A DNA stretch of 64,000 nt from JAJRPT01 sp965661945 (GTDB taxonomy: Bacteria > Bacteroidota > Ignavibacteria > Kapaibacteriales > UBA2268), in NCBI GenBank assembly GCA_965661945.1, contig CBFIFP010000008.1:1-64000 (forward strand), read 5' to 3'. Positions 45,646 to 55,252 of the stretch are shown one piece after another. The translations under genes and the position numbers were made by a program. Position 1 is the stretch's first letter, and each line of letters starts with the position of its first letter. The notes below the pieces were generated by a model. The model saw only the letters and a list, made by a program, of their open reading frames with translations. It ran no database searches and was not told the origin of the DNA.

Positions 45646-47187
45646 TTATTTATTTAAAATTGAACTTGCTTTTTTAACGTCAGTTATTGTTTCTATTTTA
45701 TTTACTAATTTTTCAGTAGAAGCAGCAGAAAGAGTAAGGAATGGCTTAGAGTAAACACCAATCCACACAATAAAAATAACAATTGGAACTAACATAGTCC
45801 ATTCGCGTTTTGTTAAATCTTTTAATGATTTATTTTCTTCTTTATCTAATTCACCAAGGAACACTCTTTGATACATCCATAATAGATAGACAGCTGCGAA
45901 GATTACACCAGTTGTCCCGAAGATAGTATACCAGTATGAATTTAAAAATGGTGAATCAAAAGCACCCTTTAAAGTTAAAAACTCACCAACAAATCCATTT
46001 AAACCAGGCAATCCAATAGAAGAAAACATTGCAATACCAAAGAAAACTCCGTAAGCAGGCATTACTCTTATTATCCCACCATAATCGGCGATTGCTCTAG
46101 TGTGTCTTCTTTCGTAAATCATACCAATTAAAAGGAATAACATACCTGTTGAAAGTCCGTGATTAACCATTTGGATAATTGCACCTTGCAAACCTGCCTC
46201 GGTCATCGAGAAAATACCAAGAACTACAAAACCCAAGTGAGATACAGAAGTATAAGCAACTAATCTTTTAATATCTGTTTGAATCATTGCAACTACCGCA
46301 CCATAAATGATACCGATTACTGCAAGAATTGAAATTATACTTGCATATTCCATAGATGCAAGAGGGAATAAATCAAGGTTAAATCTTACAAGTCCGTAAG
46401 TTCCCATTTTTAATAACACACCTGCTAAGATAACTGAGCCTGGAGTTGGTGCTTCAGTGTGCGCATCCGGAAGCCAAGTATGTAAAGGGAATAGTGGCAC
46501 TTTAATCATAAATGATAAAGCAAACGCTAGGAACATCCATTTTTGTAAGTCGAAAGGTATATTTTCTACATTTTCTCTAATTAATAGGAAGTTTGTTGTA
46601 AAGCCCTGAGCATTATTTAATACGTCAGTTCCGATATAATAACCTAACCATACAACAGCAACCAACATAAACAATGAACCAACCACAGTGAAAATAAAGA
46701 ATTTAATTGTAGCATAAATTCTATCTTTACCACCCCAAATACCTATAATAAAATACATTGGGATTAGAATTAATTCCCAGAAAATATAAAATAGGAATAA
46801 ATCAAGAGATGCAAAAACGCCTGTCATTGCAAATTGAAGTATTAAAAGCATAAAGTAATATTCTTTATGTCTTTTGTGAATAGTATCAAAAGAGCAAAGA
46901 ATCGCAATTGGAGTAATAAAAGTAGTTAGCAGAACCATTAATAAGCTCATACCATCAAGACCAATGCGGAAACCAGCGTCAAAGGATTCAATCCATACAA
47001 ATTCTTGCAAAAATTGAAAATCTGGGTTGCTACTATCAAAACCAAGGTATAAAGAAATTGAAATCACAAAGGTTAAGAGTGAAGTCCCAAGTGCGATATT
47101 CTTAATTAAACCGGTATTATCTTTTCCTAAGAAAAGAAGTAAAAAAGCACCGATAAGTGGTAAAAAGAGAGTTAAGTATAATTCCAT
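45646..47187 (-). CDS. nuoM: NADH-quinone oxidoreductase subunit M
   Basis: A 513-residue antiporter-like subunit of complex I. Markers: FWELILIPMYFIIGIWGG with the conserved Glu, PLFPLHTWLPDAHTEAPTPG, LLKMGTYGLVRFNLDLF, and KRLVAYTSVSHLGFVVLGI. Length is normal. It lies 35 nt after nuoL and 21 nt before nuoN; these three form one operon. Confidence 0.96.
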   Translation of the reverse strand: MELYLTLFLPLIGAFLLLFLGKDNTGLIKNIALGTSLLTFVISISLYLGFDSSNPDFQFLQEFVWIESFDAGFRIGLDGMSLLMVLLTTFITPIAILCSFDTIHKRHKEYYFMLLILQFAMTGVFASLDLFLFYIFWELILIPMYFIIGIWGGKDRIYATIKFFIFTVVGSLFMLVAVVWLGYYIGTDVLNNAQGFTTNFLLIRENVENIPFDLQKWMFLAFALSFMIKVPLFPLHTWLPDAHTEAPTPGSVILAGVLLKMGTYGLVRFNLDLFPLASMEYASIISILAVIGIIYGAVVAMIQTDIKRLVAYTSVSHLGFVVLGIFSMTEAGLQGAIIQMVNHGLSTGMLFLLIGMIYERRHTRAIADYGGIIRVMPAYGVFFGIAMFSSIGLPGLNGFVGEFLTLKGAFDSPFLNSYWYTIFGTTGVIFAAVYLLWMYQRVFLGELDKEENKSLKDLTKREWTMLVPIVIFIVWIGVYSKPFLTLSAASTEKLVNKIETITDVKKASSILNK

Positions 47188-47222
47188 AACTTTATTTTTT
47201 TTATTTCACCTAAATTTATTTA

Positions 47223-49196
47223 TTACATTGCCATTATTATAAGAATCAAAATCAAACCAAGAACCATTAATCCAGCGTAACTTTGAGTTATACCAGATTG
47301 AAGACCTCTGATTAGTTTACCAAATAACTCAACTAATTTAGCAATTCCATTTACAAAACCATCAACAATATTTACATCAACTATTTTCCATAAGAAACTT
47401 CTTGATGTTGTTATAATTGGGTCAACAAAACCCTTGTAATAAGCTTGGTCTAAGAACCATTTTTCCCAAAGTAAATTGTATATTTTAGGATATTTTTGAA
47501 CCAAAGCTCTTGGAGTTGCCCAAGTTTCATCAGTGTTATACCATTTTTTAGCAACAAACCAAGATAAGAAAGCAAGCCCTGTAGCAACAGCCATTAAAAC
47601 ATATTCAATAGCGTGAACTTCATGAACCATACTTTTACCAAGTAATATATAAGCATCGGAGAAAATAGGAGCAAGATAATTGCTCATTATACTTGGATGG
47701 TCGCTGAAGAAATATCCCAATGGATAAGGTACATTTAAGAAACCACCAATAGCAGATAATATTGCTAAAACGATTAAAACCGATGTCATTGTTGAAGGAG
47801 ACTCGTGTGGATGAACGTGGCTAGCATCAAATCTTTCTTTGCCTGTAAATGTTAGATATAACAATCTAAACATATAAAAAGCAGTGAAAATTGCAGCAAC
47901 AGCTAGCATAATATAAACAACTATACTACCATTATCAGAATTAAATGCCTGCCATAAAATTTCATCTTTAGAGAAGAAACCAGAGAAGAAAGGAATACCC
48001 GCAATTGCAAGAGTTCCAACAAAGAAGGTTTTATAAGTGATAGGCATATATTTTTTTAACCCGCCCATCTTCTTAATGTCTTGTTCGTGATGCATACCGT
48101 GGATAACAGATCCAGCAGCGAGGAATAATAATGCTTTAAAGAATGCGTGAGTCACAGTGTGAAATAAGCCAGCATCAAAAGCACCAACACCAAGAGCAGT
48201 AAACATAAAACCTAACTGACTTACAGTTGAGTAAGCCAATACTTTTTTAATATCATTTTGAACAAGCCCGATTGAGGCAGCAATCAGAGCGGTTGTAGCA
48301 CCAACGGCAGCAACAACAGCCATTGAAGTAGGGCTTAACGCAAATAAAACTGAATTTCTTGCGATTAAGAAAATACCAGCGGTAACCATGGTAGCGGCGT
48401 GTATAAGAGCTGATACTGAAGTTGGACCCGCCATCGCATCAGGAAGCCAACCAGCAAGAGGAATCTGAGCAGATTTACCAGTACAAGCAAGGAAAATAAG
48501 TAGCGTTATTGCTAAAATCATTCCACCACCCATAAGTGAATCAGCGTTTTCCATTGCCATAGCCGAAACTTCTGTATATTCTAATGTTCCGAATGTTACA
48601 AAAGTTAAGAAAATAGCGATTAGCATACCAAAATCACCAATTCTATTAACTATAAATGCTTTATTAGCAGCATCACCAGTCCATGTTATTCTGTAACCGT
48701 CAAATTTTTGGTCATACCAGAAACCAATTAATAAATAAGAGGCAAGACCTACACCCTCCCAACCAAGGAAAGTTAGCATAAAGTTACTTGCAAGAACTAA
48801 GTTCAACATCATAAAAACAAATAGGTTAAGAGAAGCAAAGAAGCGATAAAAACTTCTGTCTCCGTGCATATAACCAATTGAATATATGTGAATTAAAAAA
48901 CCCACACCTGTAATGATACAAGAAAATAGTAACGATAATTGGTCAACTTGATAAGAGATGTTCACGGCGAAATCGCCAGCAGCAATCCACTCGAAAACAT
49001 TTACAATATGAGCTTGTTCCCCACCGGTAGCAAGAAAAGCATTTAATACTGTTAAAGTAACAACAAATGAAATGAGAATCATTCCACTTCCGATTATTCC
49101 AATCAGTTTTTCATTCTTAATATACGAACCAAAAAGTCCGAGAAACAAAAACCCAATCAAAGGGAAAAGTGGTATAAACTGTATTAATTCAAGCAT
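47223..49196 (-). CDS. nuoL: NADH-quinone oxidoreductase subunit L
   Basis: A 657-residue complex I subunit with the long lateral C-terminal helix region. Markers: GWEGVGLASYLLIGFWY, GWLPDAMAGPTSVSALIHAA, TMVTAGIFLIARNS, and KVLAYSTVSQLGFMFTALGV. It is the first gene of nuoLMN. nuoA to nuoK are not upstream; the next gene upstream runs the other way, so the operon is split from the rest of complex I. Confidence 0.96.
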   Translation of the reverse strand: MLELIQFIPLFPLIGFLFLGLFGSYIKNEKLIGIIGSGMILISFVVTLTVLNAFLATGGEQAHIVNVFEWIAAGDFAVNISYQVDQLSLLFSCIITGVGFLIHIYSIGYMHGDRSFYRFFASLNLFVFMMLNLVLASNFMLTFLGWEGVGLASYLLIGFWYDQKFDGYRITWTGDAANKAFIVNRIGDFGMLIAIFLTFVTFGTLEYTEVSAMAMENADSLMGGGMILAITLLIFLACTGKSAQIPLAGWLPDAMAGPTSVSALIHAATMVTAGIFLIARNSVLFALSPTSMAVVAAVGATTALIAASIGLVQNDIKKVLAYSTVSQLGFMFTALGVGAFDAGLFHTVTHAFFKALLFLAAGSVIHGMHHEQDIKKMGGLKKYMPITYKTFFVGTLAIAGIPFFSGFFSKDEILWQAFNSDNGSIVVYIMLAVAAIFTAFYMFRLLYLTFTGKERFDASHVHPHESPSTMTSVLIVLAILSAIGGFLNVPYPLGYFFSDHPSIMSNYLAPIFSDAYILLGKSMVHEVHAIEYVLMAVATGLAFLSWFVAKKWYNTDETWATPRALVQKYPKIYNLLWEKWFLDQAYYKGFVDPIITTSRSFLWKIVDVNIVDGFVNGIAKLVELFGKLIRGLQSGITQSYAGLMVLGLILILIIMAM

Positions 49197-49460
49197 TTTT
49201 AGTCCTATTTTCTCAATTAAATTTTGCTTAAAAGTGAAATTTTTAAAAATAATTTTGCAATTTAACTAATAACATTAAAATTTACAAGAATTATGTAAAA
49301 TAATTTTAAACCACTACTTCAGCTATTGAGAATTGTAGAGTCTATATGGTTAAATTAACTTAATGTAAAAACAAATAGTATCACCAATTCTAATTAATCA
49401 AATAATAATTAATAAAGTGTTTCGTTTATATCTTAAAACTTAATTTAAGGTGATTTTATA

Positions 49461-49805
49461 ATGGAACTTTTTACGCTTTTAGCACAAATAGTGGTAGCTG
49501 CATCGGTGGCTTTTGTTTGGATTTTTAGATATGATAATATCATCAAAGAATTTAATGAATTTGGATTAAGTACTTTGATAAGGAGTTTTGTGGGAGCCGC
49601 TAAAGTAGCTATCGCAACATTATTAGTTGTTTCTATCTGGTATAGCGAACTTTTAATGGTTTCCTCAATAGCAATGGGTTTTTTTATGTTGTCAGCCCAA
49701 TATTTTCATTTTAAAGTTAGTAATCCATTTTTCAAAAGATTGCCTTCATTACTACTATTTATCTTATGCTTATTTTTGGCATTAACTTCATCTAATTTAT
49801 TATAG
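49461..49805 (+). CDS. DoxX-like membrane protein, first of a pair
   Basis: A 114-residue protein with four hydrophobic helices. The layout (AQIVVAASVAFVWIFRYDN, then FGLSTLIRSFVGAAKVAIAT) resembles DoxX-family small membrane proteins, which are linked to quinone, sulfur or redox stress functions. It is followed one base later by another of the same length, probably an old duplication. Function not determined. Confidence 0.7.
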   Translation: MELFTLLAQIVVAASVAFVWIFRYDNIIKEFNEFGLSTLIRSFVGAAKVAIATLLVVSIWYSELLMVSSIAMGFFMLSAQYFHFKVSNPFFKRLPSLLLFILCLFLALTSSNLL

Positions 49806-49806
49806 A

Positions 49807-50151
49807 ATGGATATTACATTTATAGTGGCTGTACTTTTTTCTAGTGTTTCGTTTTTAATTTACTCAATTACTTATTTTTTTAGTCCATTTATGAAAGATG
49901 ATTTCAAAAGATTTAATTTAGAAAAACTTGGTTTTTTAGTAATTCTTTTAGAAATTTTGGGAGCAGTGGGATTATTAGTAGGATTGAAATATAATCTAAT
50001 ATTACTTATGTCATCTTTCGGGCTTTCTTTAATGATGCTTTTTGGATTAATATATAGAATAAAATACAAAGATAGTTTGTTAGTTTCAACGCCAGCAATA
50101 TTTTACATGGTTTTGAACGCTTATATATTTTATTATGGTATTACAATGTAG
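49807..50151 (+). CDS. DoxX-like membrane protein, second of a pair
   Basis: A 114-residue protein with four helices and the DoxX-like layout (LEKLGFLVILLEILGAVGLL). It starts one base after the preceding gene, so the two are co-translated and may act as a pair. The overall length and helix spacing equal those of its partner, though sequence identity is low. Confidence 0.7.
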   Translation: MDITFIVAVLFSSVSFLIYSITYFFSPFMKDDFKRFNLEKLGFLVILLEILGAVGLLVGLKYNLILLMSSFGLSLMMLFGLIYRIKYKDSLLVSTPAIFYMVLNAYIFYYGITM

Positions 50152-50166
50152 TTTAAAAGTTTTTAA

Positions 50167-50193
50167 AAAAGATGCATATCTCAGAGTCTTTTT
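50167..50193. terminator. Terminator between convergent genes
   Basis: AAAAAAGAT pairs with GTCTTTTTT (one wobble) around GCATATCTCAGA. It ends the DoxX pair and probably the convergent gene at 50205. Its loop is similar to that of the hairpin at 51593. Confidence 0.6.
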
Positions 50194-50204
50194 TATATTT
50201 TTAT

Positions 50205-51559
50205 TTAATTAGATATTATAAAACTATAATTCAAATTTTGACTTTCTAATTGACATTGTAAAAAGTAAACACCGTTTATTAATTCTGGAATATGGAAGTT
50301 GTATTCCAGATTTGAAATTAGTCCATTATGTAAAGTTATAACCTTTTTTCCAAGAGAATTATAAATATCAATATTAGCAGATTTTCCAATAAATTTATTT
50401 GAATAGAAAGTAATTGTATTTAAATTATGATTAAAATAATCAAAGTTATTTTGCTTTTTCTCAGAACTTAAGGTAATTAAATCATAAGAAGCAATAAATA
50501 AATGTGAATTTCTAAAATCTCTATCTATTATAACTTTTCTGCAGTTATCATAAACAAATATCTTACAATAGTCTAAAGATGTTTGTAACTCTTTTGAACT
50601 AAACAATATTTCATCAGTTTTAAAATTATAAACAATAAAATATCTATAAACCTTTGTAAATTCATATTTATCTCTTTCTGCCACTTCACTTATAACAATA
50701 TCCCCGCAAATATTAGAATAATTTGATGAAAAATTAATTCCATATTTTGAATTTATATCGACTTTATCAATTAATATCATTTCAGGAAAAGTATAAGTCA
50801 AAATATATTCATTTATTGCTCTACCAATCACACCATATCCATCAAAAACTCCATATTTCAATGTTCCTAAAAGCATACTTTTTTCAATATCATCTTTACC
50901 TTCAAATTCATAATCAAATTCTAATGTCTTTAAATTTAATAATCTAACAATTGATTTGTAGTGATTAGATTCAACATAATAATTTTCATCTGGTGAAATA
51001 AAACTTACATCATCATATTGTTCTTCCATATCGGAAACAGTTATATCTCTTAAATATGAAAATTCATCATTTGGAATGTCATAAATAAAGAAAAAGTTCT
51101 ATTTGGTTGATTTGGTTCAATGTTAGAATAAATTATATTACCTATAACTTTTGTATTGCTATCATAAATTTCGTATTTATAGTAAAATTTATCAAATCTT
51201 TCGAGTTCTTTTTCAAATTCAAAAACAGTAGGAGAAATCTTAATTTTAACTTCGTTAGTTAAGATACTTCTAAATTCAATAGAATCTTTACTATAATGAA
51301 AATTATACAATCCTTTGTGATTAGATATTTTTAATATTCCATCACTTTCATTATCTTTGATAATTAATTTATTTACTAAAATACCTGTCGAAGCATTTCT
51401 AACTTCGTAATTACCTCTATAAAAATCAAATACTAGAACACCTAAATCTGGCACTTCTTTTACGTCTTTAATACTTTGATTATCTTTATAACTTTCCCAT
51501 AATTTTTGAGAAAACGAAATATTATAAAGGAATATTGTTAATATTAATACAGTTTTCAT
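50205..51559 (-). pseudogene. Beta-propeller-like probable T9SS-secreted protein, split by a frameshift
   Basis: Two frames, 51559-51050 and 51029-50205, form one protein of about 450 residues if one base is added at the A5 run on the plus strand (51091-51095). The joined text runs PNQPNRTFFFIYDIPNDEF then SYLRDITVSDMEEQYD and continues smoothly. It has a signal peptide (MKTVLILTIFLYNISFSQ), repeated FDF-YRG and FISPDENYYV units like a WD40 propeller, and a C-terminal IDIYNSLGKKVITLHNG, then ELINGVYFLQ, resembling the type IX secretion sorting domain. It may be decayed or a sequencing error. Confidence 0.72.
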
Positions 51560-51592
51560 AGGGTTATAAGATTATTTTTTGCAATAAAATAA

Positions 51593-51614
51593 AGGACGCA
51601 TATTTCAGCGTCCT
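51593..51614 (-). terminator. Hairpin downstream of lon
   Basis: AGGACGC and GCGTCCT form a perfect 7-bp stem around an 8-nt loop (ATATTTCA), followed on the minus strand by TTTATTTTA. It lies 12 nt after the lon stop and is the likely lon terminator. Confidence 0.7.
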
Positions 51615-51625
51615 ATGAATTAATT

Positions 51626-54115
51626 TCACTCACTTTTAGCAGTTGTTCTGCGTTTTTTAATATGCTTTGTCCAGTCGCGGAAGGCAATTTCTAATGCTTC
51701 GTTAATGTGAGCAACTGGGATAATCTCTAATTTTTCTTTAACTGATTCTTGAACTTCTTCCAAATCTCTTGTGTTTTCTTTAGGTATTAAAACTGTTTTT
51801 ATTCCAATTTTAGAAGCTGCAAGTAATTTTTCATTTAAACCACCAATTGGCAGAACGTCTCCACGTAAGTCTATCTCGCCTGTCATCGCAAGGTCGCCAC
51901 GTAGTTTTAAGCCCGAAGCAGCTGAAATTAAAGCAAGTGTCATAGTTATACCAGCCGATGGTCCATCTTTCGGGATTGCACCCTCTGGCACGTGAATGTG
52001 AATTTCTTTTTTCTTATTAAAGTTTGCAGGCACATTCAGAGTTTTTTGGTTTGCCCTGATAAATGAAAGTGCAGCATAAGCTGATTCTTTCATCACATCG
52101 CCAAGTTTTCCGGTTAAGGTTAGTTTCTCGCTTCCAGGCATAATGTTTACTTCCACAGGCATTGTATCGCCACCAACGGAAGTCCAGGCAAGTCCTGTTG
52201 CAACTCCAACTTTATCATCTAAGTTTTCAACTGACTTTCGGAACTTAGGCAATCGCAAATATTCCTCAACTTTATCAGCAGTTATATGAAATTTTTCATT
52301 TTTCATGGACTTAATAAAATACGGATTATCCACAAGGGCTTTTTTTCTTGTAGTGTTAGATTTTCTGGACTTATCATATTCGCTAACAATATCTTTAGCA
52401 AGTTTGCGGAAAACTGAGGCAATTTCACGCTCAAGATTTCTAACACCTGCCTCGCGAGTATATTCTTCGATGATTTTCATGAGAGCGTCATCTTCAAATT
52501 CAATACTAAAGTTCGTTAAGCCGTATTCCTCTTTTAATTTTGGAACAATATGTTTTTTTGCAATTTGCAGTTTATCTGGATCGAGATAACTATTCAAATC
52601 AATCACTTCCATTCTATCGAGAAGCGGTCCAGGAATATTATATTTCACATTTGCAGTTGTAATAAACATAACATTTGATAAATCATACTCAACTTCAAGA
52701 TAATGGTCTGTAAAATTGCTATTTTGTTCGGGGTCTAGCACTTCAAGCAATGCAGAAGATGGGTCGCCACGGAAATCCATACTCATTTTATCAATTTCAT
52801 CAAGCAAAATAACTGGATTAACAGAACCCGCTTTTTTCATTGATTGAATGATTTTCCCAGGCATAGCACCAATATAAGTTCTTCTGTGTCCTCGTATTTC
52901 TGCTTCATCACGCACTCCACCAAGAGAAAATCTAATGAACTTACGTCCTAAAGCACGTGCTATAGATTTAGCAAGTGAAGTTTTACCCACACCTGGAGGT
53001 CCTGCTAGACAAATAATTTGACGTTTAAGAGTTCCAGCAAGATTTAAAACAGAAATAAATTCTAATATTCTACCTTTTGGTTTTTCGAGGTCGTAGTGGT
53101 CTTCGTCTAAAATTTGGGCAACGTGTTCGATGTTTAAATTATCATCTGTTCTTTCATACCAAGGAAGTGAAGTCATAATTTCCAAATAAGTTCTATTAAC
53201 TGCAAACTCTGGAGACATTGTTGGAGTTTTCTTCAATCTGTCAAATTCTTCTTCAGCTTTTTCTTTAGCGTGTTTTGGCAATTTTGCTTCATCGATTGCT
53301 TTACGGATTGGAGCAAGTTCGGGGAGAGATTCTTCATCTTCTCCTAATTCTTTTTGTAGGGCTCTAATCTGCTCTTGGATATAATATCGCTTTTGAGTTT
53401 TTTGAATAGAACTTGTTACTTTAGTATCAATTTCATCTTCAATTTTCAATAATTCAATTTCCGAACTAAGTATCTGAGATAAAACGTAATATTGCTTTTT
53501 AATACTTTTTTGCTCAAGAATTTCTTGTTTCTTTTCGGGTTTTGTATTGATGTTGGCAGCAGCATAATATAATTTTTTCAGAGGGTCATTTATATTCTCA
53601 TACGCTCCAATAATATCAGGAGGTAATTGCGAATTACTCTGAATATAATCTTTAAATAAAATGCTTGCGTGCCTTTGCAATCCAATTAATTCTTTATCTT
53701 TTTCATTATATTTAATTGGAATTTGCTTAACATTTGCTTCCAAGTAAGTTGGATTATCAAGTTCTTCCTCTATTTGAGCTTGGAACAAACCCTCAACCAA
53801 AACTTTTAGCAAATTATTAGGTAATCGCAAAACTTGAATAATCTTTGCAATTGTTCCATATTTATAAATATCTTCAAACTTTGGCTCTTCAGTATTTGGA
53901 TTTTTTTGTGCTACAACGAACACAAATTTATCTCTATCTACAGCATCAGCCACCGCTTTTAAAGAAGAAGTTCTTCCTATCAAAATAGGAAAAATCATAT
54001 TAGGATAAATAACTATATCTCTTAAAGGAATTATAGTTAGTTTTTTAGGAATATCAACTTTCTGCTTATCTGCTCCTTCAATGGAGTTTATAATATCTTC
54101 TTGTTCTTTAACCAT
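51626..54115 (-). CDS. lon: ATP-dependent Lon protease
   Basis: An 829-residue Lon with all domains. N-terminal substrate-binding part about 20-220 (LTIIPLRDIVIYPNMIFPIL), a helical region, AAA+ module with Walker A GPPGVGKTS and Walker B PVILLDEIDKM, and a C-terminal protease with catalytic Ser720 in PKDGPSAGITM and Lys763 in GGLNEKLLAA. It degrades damaged and regulatory proteins. It stands alone, with a TAATTTTG box on its strand 52 nt upstream of the ATG. No change from normal Lon is seen. Confidence 0.97.
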   Translation of the reverse strand: MVKEQEDIINSIEGADKQKVDIPKKLTIIPLRDIVIYPNMIFPILIGRTSSLKAVADAVDRDKFVFVVAQKNPNTEEPKFEDIYKYGTIAKIIQVLRLPNNLLKVLVEGLFQAQIEEELDNPTYLEANVKQIPIKYNEKDKELIGLQRHASILFKDYIQSNSQLPPDIIGAYENINDPLKKLYYAAANINTKPEKKQEILEQKSIKKQYYVLSQILSSEIELLKIEDEIDTKVTSSIQKTQKRYYIQEQIRALQKELGEDEESLPELAPIRKAIDEAKLPKHAKEKAEEEFDRLKKTPTMSPEFAVNRTYLEIMTSLPWYERTDDNLNIEHVAQILDEDHYDLEKPKGRILEFISVLNLAGTLKRQIICLAGPPGVGKTSLAKSIARALGRKFIRFSLGGVRDEAEIRGHRRTYIGAMPGKIIQSMKKAGSVNPVILLDEIDKMSMDFRGDPSSALLEVLDPEQNSNFTDHYLEVEYDLSNVMFITTANVKYNIPGPLLDRMEVIDLNSYLDPDKLQIAKKHIVPKLKEEYGLTNFSIEFEDDALMKIIEEYTREAGVRNLEREIASVFRKLAKDIVSEYDKSRKSNTTRKKALVDNPYFIKSMKNEKFHITADKVEEYLRLPKFRKSVENLDDKVGVATGLAWTSVGGDTMPVEVNIMPGSEKLTLTGKLGDVMKESAYAALSFIRANQKTLNVPANFNKKKEIHIHVPEGAIPKDGPSAGITMTLALISAASGLKLRGDLAMTGEIDLRGDVLPIGGLNEKLLAASKIGIKTVLIPKENTRDLEEVQESVKEKLEIIPVAHINEALEIAFRDWTKHIKKRRTTAKSE

Positions 54116-54166
54116 AAATTTAATCTTAAAGTGTTTTTATTTTCAAAAATGTATAGACGAATAACT

Positions 54167-54174
54167 CAAAATTA
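54167..54174 (-). promoter_or_regulatory. TAnnTTTG box upstream of lon
   Basis: Reads TAATTTTG on the minus strand, 52 nt from the lon ATG. A second copy 13 nt away on the other strand would serve the divergent CDF gene. Tentative. Confidence 0.35.
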
Positions 54175-54186
54175 GATTTATTTATT

Positions 54187-54194
54187 TAATTTTG
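54187..54194 (+). promoter_or_regulatory. TAnnTTTG box upstream of the CDF exporter
   Basis: TAATTTTG lies 27 nt before the ATG at 54221. Tentative -7 element. Confidence 0.4.
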
Positions 54195-54220
54195 AGAAAA
54201 TAATTTTACAATTTACAAAA

Positions 54221-55150
54221 ATGTCAGATAAAAACCATATTCATAATCCGGTGCATCATCATCACCATCATCACGACCATAATTTTAGTGATAGCAAAAA
54301 TAGCATAAAAACTGCTTTTTTCCTGAATTTAGTATTCACTATAATTGAAATTATTGGCGGACTCTACACAAATTCAATCGCAATTTTATCTGATGCAATT
54401 CACGATCTAGGCGACTCAGTAGCAATTGGCTCTGCTTGGTTTTTCGAGAAAATATCTTATAAAGAACGAGATAGGAAATTCTCTTATGGCTATAGAAGAT
54501 TTTCGCCATTTGCAGCATTAATTAATCTGGTAATTTTATTTGCTGGTTCAATATTTATAATTAGCGAGGCAATTCCAAGATTATTAAATCCGCAAGAAAT
54601 AGACTCTTCGGGTATGATTATATTTGCGATTTTGGGAGTTGTGTTTAATGGCTTAGCGGTCTTTAAATTAATGGGAAATAAAAACTCTGCAAATATGCGA
54701 ACTGTTATGCTCCACCTAATGGAAGATGTTTTGGGATGGGTTGCAGTTTTAGTTGGAGCGATATTAATTCATTATACTGGCTGGTTAATTCTCGACCCAA
54801 TTTTGTCGCTTGGAATAGCCGCTTATATCTTGATAAATGCAATTAAGAATTTTAAAAATATACTGCCAATTTTCTTGCAAGCAGTCCCGAAAGACACCAA
54901 CCAAAATGAAATTGAAGTTGAACTTAAAAATATTAATGGCGTAAAAGAAATCCACGACTTGCATTCATGGTCATTAGATGGTGAGTATAATATCGTTACC
55001 GTGCATCTTGTAATTCCAGATAATACATCAATTGATGAAATTATAAGAATTAAAGATGATGCCCGCAAAATCCTAACAAATGAAGGACAAGAGCATTACA
55101 CAATAGAAATTGAATTTGAATCAGAAATTTGTAAATTTGTTGATTGTTAG
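54221..55150 (+). CDS. CDF family zinc/cadmium exporter
   Basis: A 309-residue cation diffusion facilitator with six helices and a histidine-rich N-terminus (HNPVHHHHHHHDHN) that probably binds metal. The transport-site histidines and aspartates are in LSDAIHDLGDSVAIG on helix 2 and HLMEDVLGW on helix 5, the H-x-x-x-D form linked to zinc and cadmium. The C-terminal domain (about 205-309) is the usual metallochaperone-like fold, with DLHSWSLDGEYNIVTVHLV. It exchanges metal ions for protons to protect the cell. It stands alone. Confidence 0.93.
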   Translation: MSDKNHIHNPVHHHHHHHDHNFSDSKNSIKTAFFLNLVFTIIEIIGGLYTNSIAILSDAIHDLGDSVAIGSAWFFEKISYKERDRKFSYGYRRFSPFAALINLVILFAGSIFIISEAIPRLLNPQEIDSSGMIIFAILGVVFNGLAVFKLMGNKNSANMRTVMLHLMEDVLGWVAVLVGAILIHYTGWLILDPILSLGIAAYILINAIKNFKNILPIFLQAVPKDTNQNEIEVELKNINGVKEIHDLHSWSLDGEYNIVTVHLVIPDNTSIDEIIRIKDDARKILTNEGQEHYTIEIEFESEICKFVDC

Positions 55151-55252
55151 ATTTTTAAAAATTAAAACAAAATATAGACACTAATTTATCTTGTCTAAAA
55201 TAAATTAACAAATAAATCAAAAATTTATTAAAAACCAAAAAGAAAGGAAATT

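Noticed and set aside
54249..54283. The histidine run in the CDF gene as a cloning tag
   Set aside because: His-rich N-termini are normal in zinc CDF exporters, and the surrounding DNA is native in composition.
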